Positions 25,203 through 34,703 of a DNA stretch of 64,000 nucleotides are shown one piece after another; position 1 is the stretch's first letter; each line of letters begins with the position of its first letter. A program made the translations under genes and the position numbers. The notes under the pieces are model-generated. The model searched no databases. It was not told the DNA's origin and worked only from the letters and a program-made list of their open reading frames with translations. The stretch comes from Candidatus Babeliales bacterium (GTDB lineage: Bacteria; Babelota; Babeliae; Babelales; Vermiphilaceae). The stretch is taken from positions 1-64,000 of the forward strand of contig DASZBJ010000017.1 in assembly GCA_035944115.1 (NCBI GenBank), given 5' to 3'.

Positions 25203-25291
25203 TGGTGCCGAGGGCCGGACTCGAACCGGCACAGGCATAACACCCGAAGGATTTTAAGTCCTTTGCGTCTACCAAATTCCGCCACCACGGC
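25203..25291 (-). tRNA. tRNA-Leu (UAA)
   Basis: Minus strand: GCCGTGG acceptor 5' strand, the D-arm box TGGTAGACGC, anticodon TAA in GGACTTAAAATCC, a long variable arm (CGGGTGTTATGCCTG) and T-arm GGTTCGAGTCC, ending CCTCGGCA plus encoded CCA. The class II size (89 nt) fits Leu. The fifth acceptor pair is a T-T mismatch (GCCGTGG against CCTCGGC). Confidence 0.93.
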
Positions 25292-25321
25292 ACACCAACT
25301 TTATTTCAAATTTCAATTCTT

Positions 25322-25395
25322 TGGAGGCGGCACCCGGATTTGAACCGGGGATCAGGGATTTGCAGTCCCACGCCTTACCACTTGGCTATGCCGCC
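25322..25395 (-). tRNA. tRNA-Cys (GCA)
   Basis: Minus strand: GGCGGCA / TGCCGCC acceptor stem, D-arm with AGTGGTAAGGC, anticodon GCA in GGACTGCAAATCC, T-arm GGTTCAAATCC and encoded CCA. 74 nt. It lies 30 nt upstream of tRNA-Leu and is probably cotranscribed with it. Confidence 0.95.
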
Positions 25396-25540
25396 TTACT
25401 ACGATTGCTACACTGTTACGTGCAAACAAATCCTTTTAAAAAGCTGTTATTTCACATCATAAGTTAAAAATTATGTGATCAGTAACAATTTCATGTCCAT
25501 TAATGTATCACATCATTATAAATCTGCAACAAAAAGTGGA

Positions 25541-26449
25541 TTAATTAACCTTTTGAAAAAAACGCCCCCAGCGCATACGGCTCCAGAAATCGACCGGATG
25601 CTTAATTAAATCGACAATCCACCACGATTCTTCACTATCAACTGACCATATACGGAACACAATTTTTCCATGAATCAATCGCCCATCTATCGGGCCTACC
25701 ACCCGACAATCCTTGCTGCCTTGACGATTGTCTCCCATCAACCAGTAATTATCTTGGCCAAGAGTTACATCATATTCATCAGTGCCATTCCAACCTGCAT
25801 TACGACGAGCAGAACATCCGGACATTGGTGAAATCGGCTTACCAGGCTCTTTTAAAATACGTCTTTCTGGAGTAATCGTTATTCCCTCTCCAACCATAAT
25901 ATCTGGGCGTACACACACAGGTTCTTGCGGATGAATTCGATAAAATGGCTGATCCATATCTGATATTTTCGGATCATATGATTTAACACTCACACCCTCT
26001 TCTGCGTTAACAACAAGCAATGGGTATTTATTTAAATACGGTTCATCCAATTTTTTATCATTCACATACACAACCGGTTTACCATCTTCTATCACTCCCT
26101 TTACATGATCGCCCGGAATGCCAATTACTCGCTTGGTCCAGTTGGCAGGTCCAAACGGCCATATTGGCCATCCCACATACTCTTGATAGGTACGTACTAT
26201 TGGATTTTTTGAATATGCAAATGTTGGATCATTAAAAGATATGATGTCTCCCCGTTGTGGTTTAGAAAATAGATACGTAAATTTGTCCGCAAAGAATCGC
26301 TCTCCTACTAACATCGTTGTTTCCATTGAACCGGTTGGCACTTGGTATAAACCAAATCCAAATGTTCGCACAAGAAAAACGATAAAAAGCAGTAGCGCTA
26401 ATTCTTTAAAGAGTGAACCCCAACTCTGTTCTTGTTGCTGTATATTCAT
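25541..26449 (-). CDS. lepB: Signal peptidase I
   Basis: Cleaves Sec signal peptides on the outer face of the inner membrane. Seen: an N-terminal membrane helix (16-32), catalytic Ser41 in VPTGSMETT, a GDIISF strand, catalytic Lys106 in TKRVIGIPGD, and the box E motif GDNRQGSKDCR near 236. A 302-residue length with an insert between boxes D and E is within the family range. GAAGGAT precedes the ATG. It follows the M23 peptidase gene by 62 nt. It would process the many secreted proteins of this window. Confidence 0.95.
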   Translation of the reverse strand: MNIQQQEQSWGSLFKELALLLFIVFLVRTFGFGLYQVPTGSMETTMLVGERFFADKFTYLFSKPQRGDIISFNDPTFAYSKNPIVRTYQEYVGWPIWPFGPANWTKRVIGIPGDHVKGVIEDGKPVVYVNDKKLDEPYLNKYPLLVVNAEEGVSVKSYDPKISDMDQPFYRIHPQEPVCVRPDIMVGEGITITPERRILKEPGKPISPMSGCSARRNAGWNGTDEYDVTLGQDNYWLMGDNRQGSKDCRVVGPIDGRLIHGKIVFRIWSVDSEESWWIVDLIKHPVDFWSRMRWGRFFQKVN

Positions 26450-26511
26450 ATATAATCCTTCTATTATTCAGCATTTCTACTACCTATAACGTAACTAATC
26501 TTGTATATTTA

Positions 26512-27480
26512 TCAACTTAAAAAATACAACGGATTTACCTGTGTACCAAAAGCATGAAGCTCAAAATGTAAATGTGACGCATCCGCACCTCGTTTACGTA
26601 CTGAACCGGTATCGCCTACTCGTCCAATTAACGCACCCCGCTTAATTTTCATACCCACCCGTACCAAAATTTTATCAAGATGAGCATACCGCGTACGATA
26701 TTTATTAGTATGTGCTACCAAAATAGTGTTGCCATATCCTGAAGCATATCGCGCTTCAATTACTACACCATCTGCTGCTACATACACTGGAGTTCCTTTT
26801 ACTGAAGCCATATCAATACCATAATGATACCCAGAAGATCCATTTGCTTTTTTACGCGGACCAAATAATGAACTTAGCCAAAAATCTGAACGCTTTATCG
26901 GCCATGATAAATTAATGTCATGAGCAACATTTTGATTTACATGTCTCGGTTTTTGAGCCGCTTTACCGGCAACAACCGGACGTTGCGCTTTTTTTGCTCT
27001 CTTTTTTTTCTGTGGTTTTATAACAGATCTCTCAAGCACGGTATCAGTATACTCAGCCCACATATCAGGCGTGATATGCTCTAATACGTCTTTGTATCCC
27101 TGCTTAGTATAATACTGCACTGTTTTATGATGCAAATGCTCCACATCTCTATTGAGCACACAAAAGGCATCACTATCATCAGGATTATCTGATGAAAAAA
27201 TATTTGCATCTTGAGGCAGAGCATATGCCATCAATTGCTCGTCGTAACTACTTTTTTTTTTTTCGTCTTTATCGTCACGTTGCTCAAAAAGATCTTTAAG
27301 ATATGCATATTCAACAAACAACTTTTTAATTGCCGTCAAATGATTCTGATAATCCTGCTGGATCATCTGCATCTTATTAGATTCTTGTTTGAAAAAACGA
27401 TACTCAAACCATAAGAGGCCTGTTGTTATCGTCATAACAAACGCAATAAAAACAAAAAAAATAGTTTTTATACTATTCAT
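26512..27480 (-). CDS. Membrane-anchored M23 (LytM-type) metallopeptidase
   Basis: A 322-residue protein with one N-terminal membrane helix (5-25), a coiled-coil stretch (30-75), a Lys-rich linker (155-180) and a C-terminal M23 domain. Zinc and catalytic residues are intact: H219 and D223 in YHYGIDMAS, H267 in RYAHLD, H305 in HLHFE. Such enzymes cut peptidoglycan cross-bridges, or act as regulators when inactive; this one looks active. It lies 47 nt downstream of the batE-like gene on the same strand, and may be cotranscribed with the Bat run. Confidence 0.9.
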   Translation of the reverse strand: MNSIKTIFFVFIAFVMTITTGLLWFEYRFFKQESNKMQMIQQDYQNHLTAIKKLFVEYAYLKDLFEQRDDKDEKKKSSYDEQLMAYALPQDANIFSSDNPDDSDAFCVLNRDVEHLHHKTVQYYTKQGYKDVLEHITPDMWAEYTDTVLERSVIKPQKKKRAKKAQRPVVAGKAAQKPRHVNQNVAHDINLSWPIKRSDFWLSSLFGPRKKANGSSGYHYGIDMASVKGTPVYVAADGVVIEARYASGYGNTILVAHTNKYRTRYAHLDKILVRVGMKIKRGALIGRVGDTGSVRKRGADASHLHFELHAFGTQVNPLYFLS

Positions 27481-27527
27481 AGGTTATTTAACATATTAGA
27501 TACTCTCTACACTACTTCGTACATCCG

Positions 27528-28202
27528 TCATACATCAAAACAAGTATCTTTGTGGGTCCATCCTATCAGTTCACCATATTGGACTTTATACCAATCGCCA
27601 CATTTACAAAGTCGTTGCATCTGCGCAGCGCTCGGCACTTGCCCTACTACATGATATCTCTTATCTGCCCCCGCGTACAAAGAGATAACCGACTCTTTGG
27701 CAATCACTACCACATCATGCATTTGACGATACCGATGCCACACCAGATAACCCAACAATAACTGCACAGACAAAAGAGCTATAACTGTACCATATCGTCT
27801 ATACAAAGCCCATCTTTTTATTAGTAAAAAAAAATACACCCAAACCGATAAAAACAGTAGCTGCAATCCCCAAAATGGCACATACTGCATCTTATTGCTT
27901 ACTATCTCTATTTTAGCTGGTGCAATAACAGGCAAACCAAGCTGTTGATCTAAAAAACGCATATTATAGTGTATATCATAATACAATGATGTTGGCGCTT
28001 GACGTTCTGCACGCTTCCAATACAAACGGGCCTCTGGATAATTGTTTAACCGATACGCGCAACAACCCATATTAAACCAAGCTGCGGCACCTTTATCAGA
28101 AATCAATTGATACGTCGCAAGCGCCTGATCATATAAACGATCATTATACAATGCGTGACCTGTTAAAAACAGCTCTTGATTAGTAATCGTGTTTGGTTTC
28201 AT
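27528..28202 (-). CDS. BatE-like TPR/SH3 protein
   Basis: A 224-residue protein: TPR-like helices at the N-terminus (GAAAWFNMGCCAYRLNNYPEA, about 34-60), two membrane helices around 110-150 (WGLQLLFLSVWVYFFLL and TVIALLSVQLLLG), and a C-terminal bacterial SH3-type domain (SLYAGADKRYHVVGQV...CGDWYKVQYGELIGWTHKD). This architecture matches BatE of the Bat (Bacteroides aerotolerance) operons. The start overlaps the batD stop (ATGA). It is probably an inner-membrane protein with the SH3 domain outside. Confidence 0.75.
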   Translation of the reverse strand: MKPNTITNQELFLTGHALYNDRLYDQALATYQLISDKGAAAWFNMGCCAYRLNNYPEARLYWKRAERQAPTSLYYDIHYNMRFLDQQLGLPVIAPAKIEIVSNKMQYVPFWGLQLLFLSVWVYFFLLIKRWALYRRYGTVIALLSVQLLLGYLVWHRYRQMHDVVVIAKESVISLYAGADKRYHVVGQVPSAAQMQRLCKCGDWYKVQYGELIGWTHKDTCFDV

Positions 28203-29965
28203 ATCGTTTGCTCAAATACGGTTAACCATGCATGTGCTTGCGTAAATAATGCAATAGCCGATTGATCATCAATCGTTTTATTAAAAAATACCAACTCTGC
28301 AATCTGAGAAAAAAAACTGTTCCATGCATGAATGTCATCAACCAACATTCCTGCGCGTGCCAAACGTTCTGCTATCACATCCTGAGAAAGAGCGCTTTCT
28401 GGTAATCCAAAACGGGCAACAAATAACTGTATAAAGATAAAATATAATTGTCCCGCGGCATGCTGCTGTTCTGCTTGTTGTAATGCGCGACGAGCAAGCA
28501 TAAAGCCTCTTTTTTTACGTATAACTAACTCATTTTTATCTTTATACCAGAGCCACATGCTCTGCAATAGAAAAAAAATAATCCCTAATATTGGCACCAA
28601 TAATAACAGCAAAAAAAATGACAGCGGAATTTCGCGCACCGATCTGCTATACCATATATCATTCGAAATAATAGAATGAATATCATTATGCTGATCAGAC
28701 TGCCCATTTGCAGTAGTAATATTACCACTTTCTACCTGCTGTGCACCCGCTGAAGAGCCTAACTCATTTTTTCTCGATAGCGCTGTACCAAGAATAGTCA
28801 CTGATAACGGCTCACTACTCAACGTTATATAATTGCGCGTTTTTATATCAAAATAGGTAAATGTTTGCGATGGAATTTCCCAATCACCCGGCTTCATACC
28901 TTGCATAATATATTCAAAAGATACAACACCTTCATCTGGTGATACATGCGTAGTAGATTGCTTTGAATCATATGACGTAAACCCTTCAGGAATCTGTAAT
29001 ATTGTTGGCGCTTCAATAATATTACAATATTTTGACCATCGAGCAGACAAAGAAAACACCATCCCTTCACCTATTTTAGCAACGGTCGGTTTTAATGATG
29101 CTTTCAACTGAGAAAACGATCCAACTGCATGCACAGTGCCATTATACTCAGGCAATGGATCAACGATAAGGTTTACTGCATTAGAATATAATCGTTTTTT
29201 TTGGTGACTCGTTCTAAAGAAAAAAGAATACTGATCAAAACGATCTCTCGGTGATACTGGCACCTGCACATCTGCTCGTACTCCTGGGATAGTAACAGTC
29301 CCTGGCTCCATGACATGCATATCCCATGACGTTGTCAGACAATCATATTCAACACCATCAACAAGTTCAGTCGTAGCTCTAGAATCCCCCTGCTTATTCA
29401 CATGGCACTTGCCCCATCTCGGTTCTTCAACCCCAATGAGATTAACCCGTTCATCCTTATAAAGATACTGCAGCGAACAGCGAACGGTCTCTCCAACTAC
29501 CACTTGTTTTTTATCACATACTAATCGCACCATAACTAGAGCTTCATCATCTACCATTGTTCTATCAGATTGCTCAAGTTGATGGTCAACCACCGCAACA
29601 GTCAATACGTTAGATTCTACCTTCTTATTATTATGCACAACATATACTGGACCAATGGTCAGAACTCCAAGTGGTTCTCCTATCACCGTATATCGATATG
29701 AAACAGTCGTTACTCCATTCATAGTTTGCATCTGTGTTGATTGCGCTACAACATTCAATGATTTCAAGTTATCAACAATCGGATTGCGCACACGACTATG
29801 CTCTCCATCTAATACAACCTCTACAATAAATTCTCGCCCAATCACAATCTGTTCTAATGGTTTTCCATTCGCATCTCGCGCTCGTAATGTCACATCTGCA
29901 TGCATCACAACAGATTGCATTACCAATGAAACGAGTAATACTATTTTACCAACAATTTTGTCCAT
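28199..29965 (-). CDS. batD: BatD-like membrane protein
   Basis: A 588-residue protein with a signal peptide (1-23), a large Ig-like beta-rich external part built from repeated G-x-x-V-x-V-x-V and G-x-x-x-IP-x-x-x-V strands (for example EPGTVTIPGVRADVQV near 215), one membrane helix near 450-470 (PLSFFLLLLLVPILGIIFFLL) and a cytoplasmic helical tail. This is the BatD/oxygen-tolerance layout. It overlaps batC by 20 nt and batE by 4 nt. Bat proteins are thought to form an envelope complex with the VWA proteins BatA and BatB; their molecular role is not settled. Confidence 0.8.
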   Translation of the reverse strand: MDKIVGKIVLLVSLVMQSVVMHADVTLRARDANGKPLEQIVIGREFIVEVVLDGEHSRVRNPIVDNLKSLNVVAQSTQMQTMNGVTTVSYRYTVIGEPLGVLTIGPVYVVHNNKKVESNVLTVAVVDHQLEQSDRTMVDDEALVMVRLVCDKKQVVVGETVRCSLQYLYKDERVNLIGVEEPRWGKCHVNKQGDSRATTELVDGVEYDCLTTSWDMHVMEPGTVTIPGVRADVQVPVSPRDRFDQYSFFFRTSHQKKRLYSNAVNLIVDPLPEYNGTVHAVGSFSQLKASLKPTVAKIGEGMVFSLSARWSKYCNIIEAPTILQIPEGFTSYDSKQSTTHVSPDEGVVSFEYIMQGMKPGDWEIPSQTFTYFDIKTRNYITLSSEPLSVTILGTALSRKNELGSSAGAQQVESGNITTANGQSDQHNDIHSIISNDIWYSRSVREIPLSFFLLLLLVPILGIIFFLLQSMWLWYKDKNELVIRKKRGFMLARRALQQAEQQHAAGQLYFIFIQLFVARFGLPESALSQDVIAERLARAGMLVDDIHAWNSFFSQIAELVFFNKTIDDQSAIALFTQAHAWLTVFEQTI

Positions 29966-31064
29966 CTTGCCCCGCTAATTGTTCTCCTACTGCCGCCTTA
30001 ATCATACATTTATTTAACTGCGCATCGTCCTCTTCACGCTTTTTTAAAATCGTTGCAAGCCACTCATCAACCGTATTTAATGCATCTGTGCGTTCCACTG
30101 CTGCCATTTTTTGTCCTCCCTGTTTACCTGCTGCAGCTGCATCAGCTTGTTCTTTTTTTTGTTCAGCCGTATTCTGTTTACTGTCTTTAGCTATATTTTG
30201 TGTATCGTTCTTTTCATTTTGGTTGTGAGTTTTATGTTCATTTTGATTCTTATGTTCATTACCTGGCTTATCTTGCAAATCACCTTCAAGATCCTTTTGC
30301 CCTTGCTGTTGTTGCTGCTGTTTCTTTTCATTGTTCTGCCGGTTCTGTGGATTTCCGCCTTGTTCTTTGTTTTGGTCGGACTGCTGCTTGCTGTGCTGTT
30401 CTTCGTTTGATCCAGACTGGTCCGGCTGTTGATTCTGCTTGTTCTTTTGCTGATTTCCATCATTACGATCTTGATCTCGCTGGGCATCATTCTGTTGTTC
30501 GTCATTACCTGAAGAATCTTGTTGTTTATCATCGTGCTTTTTATCTTGCTGATCCTTTTGCTGTTCTTGTTTATCCTGATTTTTATTTTTCTGCTCGTCG
30601 TTCTGCTCTTTTTCTTGCTCTTTTTTTTTCTTTTGCTCATCACGCATTTTTTTTACAATCTCCAAGTTGTGCTTTGTCCGTTCATTATTAGGAACGATAG
30701 ATAATGCGTGCTCATAATAGGCAATGGCATCATCGAGTTGTTTTCGTTGAACGGCACTGTTTCCTGCATTAAAACACGCTTGTTCTTTTAATTGATCAGT
30801 AATTGACTGCGCATTAATTACTGCATCAAAATAACCTTGCGCATGTTCATAATCGCCAACTTTATATGACGCAACTCCCATATCATATAATAAAACAAAA
30901 TCATCAACATTATTCACCACCAGTGGCGTTAAAATCTCACGAGCTTTTTCCCATTCTGCACGCTGACCTGCATATGCAGCTTTATCACGTTCAAAGAGAG
31001 CATGTAAGGGGAAAGATGAGAACAAAAACAAATATAGAATAATAAACACAAAGCGATTCATCAT
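29946..31064 (-). CDS. batC: BatC-like TPR protein with long Gln/Lys-rich tail
   Basis: I start it at 31064, where the ATG overlaps the batB stop (ATGA) and GGAATGG lies upstream; an ATG at 31073 is the alternative. About 372 residues: signal peptide (1-22), TPR helices (about 25-140, with FNAGNSAVQRKQLDDAIAYYEHAL), and then about 170 residues of extreme low complexity, nearly only Q, K, N, D, E, G. A short conserved C-terminus follows (TVDEWLATILKKREEDD). The pattern is that of BatC. The low-complexity part creates long spurious frames on the other strand and phase. Confidence 0.78.
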   Translation of the reverse strand: MMNRFVFIILYLFLFSSFPLHALFERDKAAYAGQRAEWEKAREILTPLVVNNVDDFVLLYDMGVASYKVGDYEHAQGYFDAVINAQSITDQLKEQACFNAGNSAVQRKQLDDAIAYYEHALSIVPNNERTKHNLEIVKKMRDEQKKKKEQEKEQNDEQKNKNQDKQEQQKDQQDKKHDDKQQDSSGNDEQQNDAQRDQDRNDGNQQKNKQNQQPDQSGSNEEQHSKQQSDQNKEQGGNPQNRQNNEKKQQQQQQGQKDLEGDLQDKPGNEHKNQNEHKTHNQNEKNDTQNIAKDSKQNTAEQKKEQADAAAAGKQGGQKMAAVERTDALNTVDEWLATILKKREEDDAQLNKCMIKAAVGEQLAGQDGQNCW

Positions 31065-32059
31065 AGAAACCATTCCATCAAAAAAAAACCAAAACTGCCC
31101 GCGATAAAATAAGGATATTGCTGTTCAAATAATGCTATTTTCTTATCATCAAATTTCTCTTTTTCAAAACGATTCACGTGCGATATAAGCGAGCGCACGT
31201 CAGAATCATCGTCTGTCATTTTAATATAAATGCCACCAGAATCAAGTGACAGCGCACGGAGAATATCTTCATTAAGACGAGAGATGACCACGCCACCTTT
31301 TTGATTACGTTGATGGCCCATGTGATTGCCTCGCACATCAAACAAAGGAATAGGGGCTCCCTGCGTTGTGCCAACACCAATAGTAAAAATATGCATACCG
31401 ACTTGTGCTGCTTGTTGTTTGACTCCTGCAAGATTACTCGAAAAATCTTCTCCATCAGTAAACACAACTAATAATCTATTTTTTTGATCTGGCGTCGTCT
31501 GAAATGCAGCAATTGCTTTTTTTATTGCCGCATCAAGAGCCGTAGTTCCAGAAGAAATTGTTTCTACATCAATCTGATTTAAAAACATCTCAAATGCACC
31601 ATAATCTGCTGTCAAAGGACATTGCACAAAGGTAGATCCTGAAAATAAAATAAGGCCTATTCGCTCACATGAAAGATACTTGATCAATGATTTTATTTTT
31701 TCTTTTGCACAGCTCAAACGATCGGGCTTACAATCTTGCACAAGCATGCTTCGAGAAATATCTAATGCTATAAAAAGATCTCGTCCTTCTTGTGCAACAA
31801 CATGCTCTTTTTTATTCCATTGTGGTTCTAATACAACAAGAAACAATGCAACCGAACCTAAAAAAAATAACAATGCTTTAAGCTTCATTTTTTTCTGAGA
31901 AAAACCAAGTAGTAGTCGAGATTCATGCTGCAGTACCGCAAGCAAACGAACTACCATTTTCGTTTTATACAATCGGTATATTAGCAAAATCGCAACCACT
32001 ACTAATATTGGAGACCATATAAGACGATCTAATGCTCCCCACGTAATTCCTATATTCAT
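31061..32059 (-). CDS. batB: BatB-like VWA-domain membrane protein
   Basis: Start taken at the ATG at 32059, 2 nt after the batA stop; an upstream GTG within batA is possible. 332 residues: two membrane helices (about 12-30 and 55-75) before the VWA domain, whose metal site is DISRSM near residue 98, with T (SSGTTALDAA) and D (VVFTDGED) of the MIDAS further on, and a C-terminal membrane helix at the end. VWA proteins with intact MIDAS bind a divalent metal and a partner protein. It is the second of two adjacent VWA genes, as in Bat operons. Confidence 0.85.
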   Translation of the reverse strand: MNIGITWGALDRLIWSPILVVVAILLIYRLYKTKMVVRLLAVLQHESRLLLGFSQKKMKLKALLFFLGSVALFLVVLEPQWNKKEHVVAQEGRDLFIALDISRSMLVQDCKPDRLSCAKEKIKSLIKYLSCERIGLILFSGSTFVQCPLTADYGAFEMFLNQIDVETISSGTTALDAAIKKAIAAFQTTPDQKNRLLVVFTDGEDFSSNLAGVKQQAAQVGMHIFTIGVGTTQGAPIPLFDVRGNHMGHQRNQKGGVVISRLNEDILRALSLDSGGIYIKMTDDDSDVRSLISHVNRFEKEKFDDKKIALFEQQYPYFIAGSFGFFLMEWFL

Positions 32060-32061
32060 AT

Positions 32062-33051
32062 TTATACGCCAAACCAAATAAATGTTGTCATACACAATTC
32101 AAAAAACAATAATGCTGCAGCTATGCAGACAAACGGTATAAACCAATCATAACAGGTGCTAAAAATAGATGATTCTATCTCCGTTTTTTCCAATGCATCA
32201 ATGGTATCATAAATCATACGCATATCCTTTGCATCTTTCGCCTGAAAAAATCTCCCTCCTGTTTCACGGGCAAATCGTTCAAGCAATGCAACATTAAATG
32301 AACTATGTTGCACGGGGAATCCCAATAAAAGGGTGCGCATATCCTGCATATCTGAACCAATGCCTATGGTATAAATTTTTATTCCTAACTGTTGTGCAGC
32401 CTGAATAGCGATATCTGGATTTATATCATTTCCGCTCGGCTCACCATCTGTTAACAAAATCATAATTTTACTTGCCGCTTTTGAATACCGTAATCGATTC
32501 GCTGCAGTTATAATTGCTTGCGCTATGACCGTTCCTTCTGGATTAACCAGCCCAATCTCTACATCACGAACTATCTCGGTAAGAATCTTTTTATCAACCG
32601 TAAGCGGGCAACGACTTAACGCATCATTACCAAATAAAACAATTCCTATTGCATCGTTAGTACGCTTTTTTATAAAACGAATCGCTTCTTCTTTTGCAAC
32701 CGTAATACGGGAACGCTCATCGTGCCCATGGTGCGGTAAATTCATACTTCCTGAAATATCTAATACCAACACAATGTCAATACCATTCACTACTACATTT
32801 GATTTCGGATCAATTAGTTGTGGCTTGGCTAACAAAAAAACAAACATGAGTAATGTAGTTAACCGCGTAATATACAAAATCTTTTTATAGGGATGATGCG
32901 AAACAGCACCATGCGTATGCAATGATGATGCTAATGAATAGGTATATCGAAATCCCGCGTAATACTTACACCGAATCAATGCAAACAACAAAACAACTGG
33001 TATACCAATATATAAAACCAATGGGTATGTAAAATGCAAAGACAAATTCAC
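32062..33051 (-). CDS. batA: BatA-like VWA-domain membrane protein
   Basis: 329 residues: two N-terminal membrane helices (8-24, 57-75), a VWA domain with MIDAS residues in LDISGSM (near 95), GTVIAQAI (near 173) and LLTDGEPSG (near 200), and a C-terminal membrane helix (305-325). Its start overlaps the plsC stop (ATGA), so the run plsC-batA-batB-batC-batD-batE is tightly coupled. The usual upstream partners of Bat operons, a MoxR ATPase and a DUF58 protein, are absent here. Confidence 0.87.
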   Translation of the reverse strand: MNLSLHFTYPLVLYIGIPVVLLFALIRCKYYAGFRYTYSLASSLHTHGAVSHHPYKKILYITRLTTLLMFVFLLAKPQLIDPKSNVVVNGIDIVLVLDISGSMNLPHHGHDERSRITVAKEEAIRFIKKRTNDAIGIVLFGNDALSRCPLTVDKKILTEIVRDVEIGLVNPEGTVIAQAIITAANRLRYSKAASKIMILLTDGEPSGNDINPDIAIQAAQQLGIKIYTIGIGSDMQDMRTLLLGFPVQHSSFNVALLERFARETGGRFFQAKDAKDMRMIYDTIDALEKTEIESSIFSTCYDWFIPFVCIAAALLFFELCMTTFIWFGV

Positions 33052-33785
33052 GCCTGTTCCTCTTTTTGATCAACAAACCACTGAACAACACGCTGCTTAA
33101 ACTGCTCATCCGTTTCTTCAACTTGATAGATAAATGGTTTACCTATCACAACCGTTACCGTATGCCACCCCATCAAATTAGAATGCACGGGATACACTTT
33201 ACCTGCATTAAATAAGCGCACTGGAATTACCGGCTTTCCTGTTCTTTTTGCAAGCAACACAAAACCATTATAAAAATCGTGCACAAACTCATCCTGATAT
33301 CGTCCTCCTTCGGGAAACAGAACAATATGAGTTTGTCTATTTTTTACTAAATTTATCGCTTTCAGTAAGGAGCGCATACCTTTCGTCGGAGACTCTATAT
33401 CAACTACCACCGTCGCACGCGGTAAAAAGAATGAAAACAATGGCAATCTAAAAAGATGATTCGTTGCTAACCAAATATGCGGATGTCCATGCATAAGCGC
33501 CCCAAGCAAAGGAATATCAAGTGCAGATTCATGATTAGCAATTATAATCGCTGGATCATACGGGATTCCACACTCCCCTTTTATTTTAATCGGCACCAAC
33601 ATAATTTTCAGCGATGCCCAATAAAAAAAACTACCAATCCAATACAACACCGGATTATCAAAGCGATATTTTTCTGGTACCAACAAACAAATCAACAATG
33701 GTATAAATATAATTGCGAGCAAAATGAGAAATAACATCGAAGAAATAACGGTATGAAGAAAGGCAAAAATAGTAGCAACTCTCAT
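33048..33785 (-). CDS. plsC: 1-acyl-sn-glycerol-3-phosphate acyltransferase
   Basis: Adds the second acyl chain to lysophosphatidic acid to make phosphatidic acid at the inner membrane. 245 residues with an N-terminal hydrophobic region (8-38) and the acyltransferase motifs: NHESALD (H85, D90), an intervening ATVVVDIESPTKG, and FPEGGRY near 155, then VIPVRL. Length is normal. AAGGA precedes the ATG. It is coupled to batA by a 4-nt overlap and lies 9 nt after the last of three tandem membrane paralogs. Confidence 0.9.
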   Translation of the reverse strand: MRVATIFAFLHTVISSMLFLILLAIIFIPLLICLLVPEKYRFDNPVLYWIGSFFYWASLKIMLVPIKIKGECGIPYDPAIIIANHESALDIPLLGALMHGHPHIWLATNHLFRLPLFSFFLPRATVVVDIESPTKGMRSLLKAINLVKNRQTHIVLFPEGGRYQDEFVHDFYNGFVLLAKRTGKPVIPVRLFNAGKVYPVHSNLMGWHTVTVVIGKPFIYQVEETDEQFKQRVVQWFVDQKEEQA

Positions 33786-33794
33786 TTAGATTCC

Positions 33795-34694
33795 TTATTT
33801 ATCAAAATAAAGTTTATATTGCTCTTGCGATTTTTTAACATATAAATTACCAAAGAAACAGATTGCAACTAAAGCAACACAAAAAAGAAATGCCGAGATT
33901 AATACATCAGAAAATACTGTATTAGGATACATGGCTATATTTACCAAGCTAGCCAACCAGATCACCACGCCAAAAAATAACTTACTGATCGCTAAAAATG
34001 CTACACTTCCTAACAACAATAATAAGCATATAAACGGAAGATTATAAAGAAACATTTTTAATGCTCTATAGATTGAGCATAATAAATTTTTAATAGATAC
34101 TTTGCCATCCAAAAAAAACATAATCGTAAACATACTCAAAACTGCCATAACCATCAATAACAAGATAAAAACAGTGCCTGCGTAATTCGGTGAATACATT
34201 GCCCCGCACAACTGCCAAACTCCATATAATAAAGCAACAGAGATTATGCTATGAAAAGCATACTGATCAAAATACTCATAATTTTTAAGTCCCACCGAAG
34301 GACGCATTCCGATAATGAATTCTACTAATAAAATCAGGAGTCCAATCGTAATCAAAAAAGATTCAAACTCTTTTACATTAATCAGTCTCAATGGTAAAAG
34401 AAACCAAACCAGCAACAACAACATCCAGTAATATAGCAACCACATTGAAAACTTTTGATAGGTTAGAATAATCGTACCCCAAAACAACAATCCATATCCA
34501 AGTTCTACCAGACCAAACTCTGGAAACAAAACAGAAACCGCAAATACGCTATATAACAAGATGAAGGACCAATAATATCGAATCCAAACCACAAAGGTTT
34601 GCCGCAGCGTATTAAGCGTGACCAATAAGAACAGTTTTATATTTGCAGGATATAATAAGGATAATGAATCTTTCCATTCAGACAGTATGTTCAT
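33795..34694 (-). CDS. Polytopic membrane protein, tandem paralog 3
   Basis: 299 residues with about seven hydrophobic segments. Its N-terminal 35 residues (SEWKDSLSLLYPAN, then LFLLVTLNTLRQTFV), a mid block (MRPSVGLKNYEYFDQY) and C-terminus (CFFGNLYVKKSQEQYKLYFDK, split here as two blocks) are nearly identical to the two upstream genes, while the first membrane segments differ. The family is not recognised. It ends 9 nt before plsC, and the ribosome sites (AAGGAAGATTA) of the paralogs are also repeats of each other. Confidence 0.65.
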   Translation of the reverse strand: MNILSEWKDSLSLLYPANIKLFLLVTLNTLRQTFVVWIRYYWSFILLYSVFAVSVLFPEFGLVELGYGLLFWGTIILTYQKFSMWLLYYWMLLLLVWFLLPLRLINVKEFESFLITIGLLILLVEFIIGMRPSVGLKNYEYFDQYAFHSIISVALLYGVWQLCGAMYSPNYAGTVFILLLMVMAVLSMFTIMFFLDGKVSIKNLLCSIYRALKMFLYNLPFICLLLLLGSVAFLAISKLFFGVVIWLASLVNIAMYPNTVFSDVLISAFLFCVALVAICFFGNLYVKKSQEQYKLYFDK

Positions 34695-34703
34695 TAATCT
34701 TCC

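Noticed and set aside
24338-25240. 300-codon plus-strand ORF over the FUN14-like gene, HU and tRNA-Leu
   Set aside because: It is antisense to HU and to a tRNA; clearly not coding.
30191-30691. Long open frames on both strands within batC (Lys/Ser-rich and Phe/Leu-rich translations)
   Set aside because: They arise from the Gln/Lys/Asn/Asp low-complexity repeat of batC read in other phases; no start signals.
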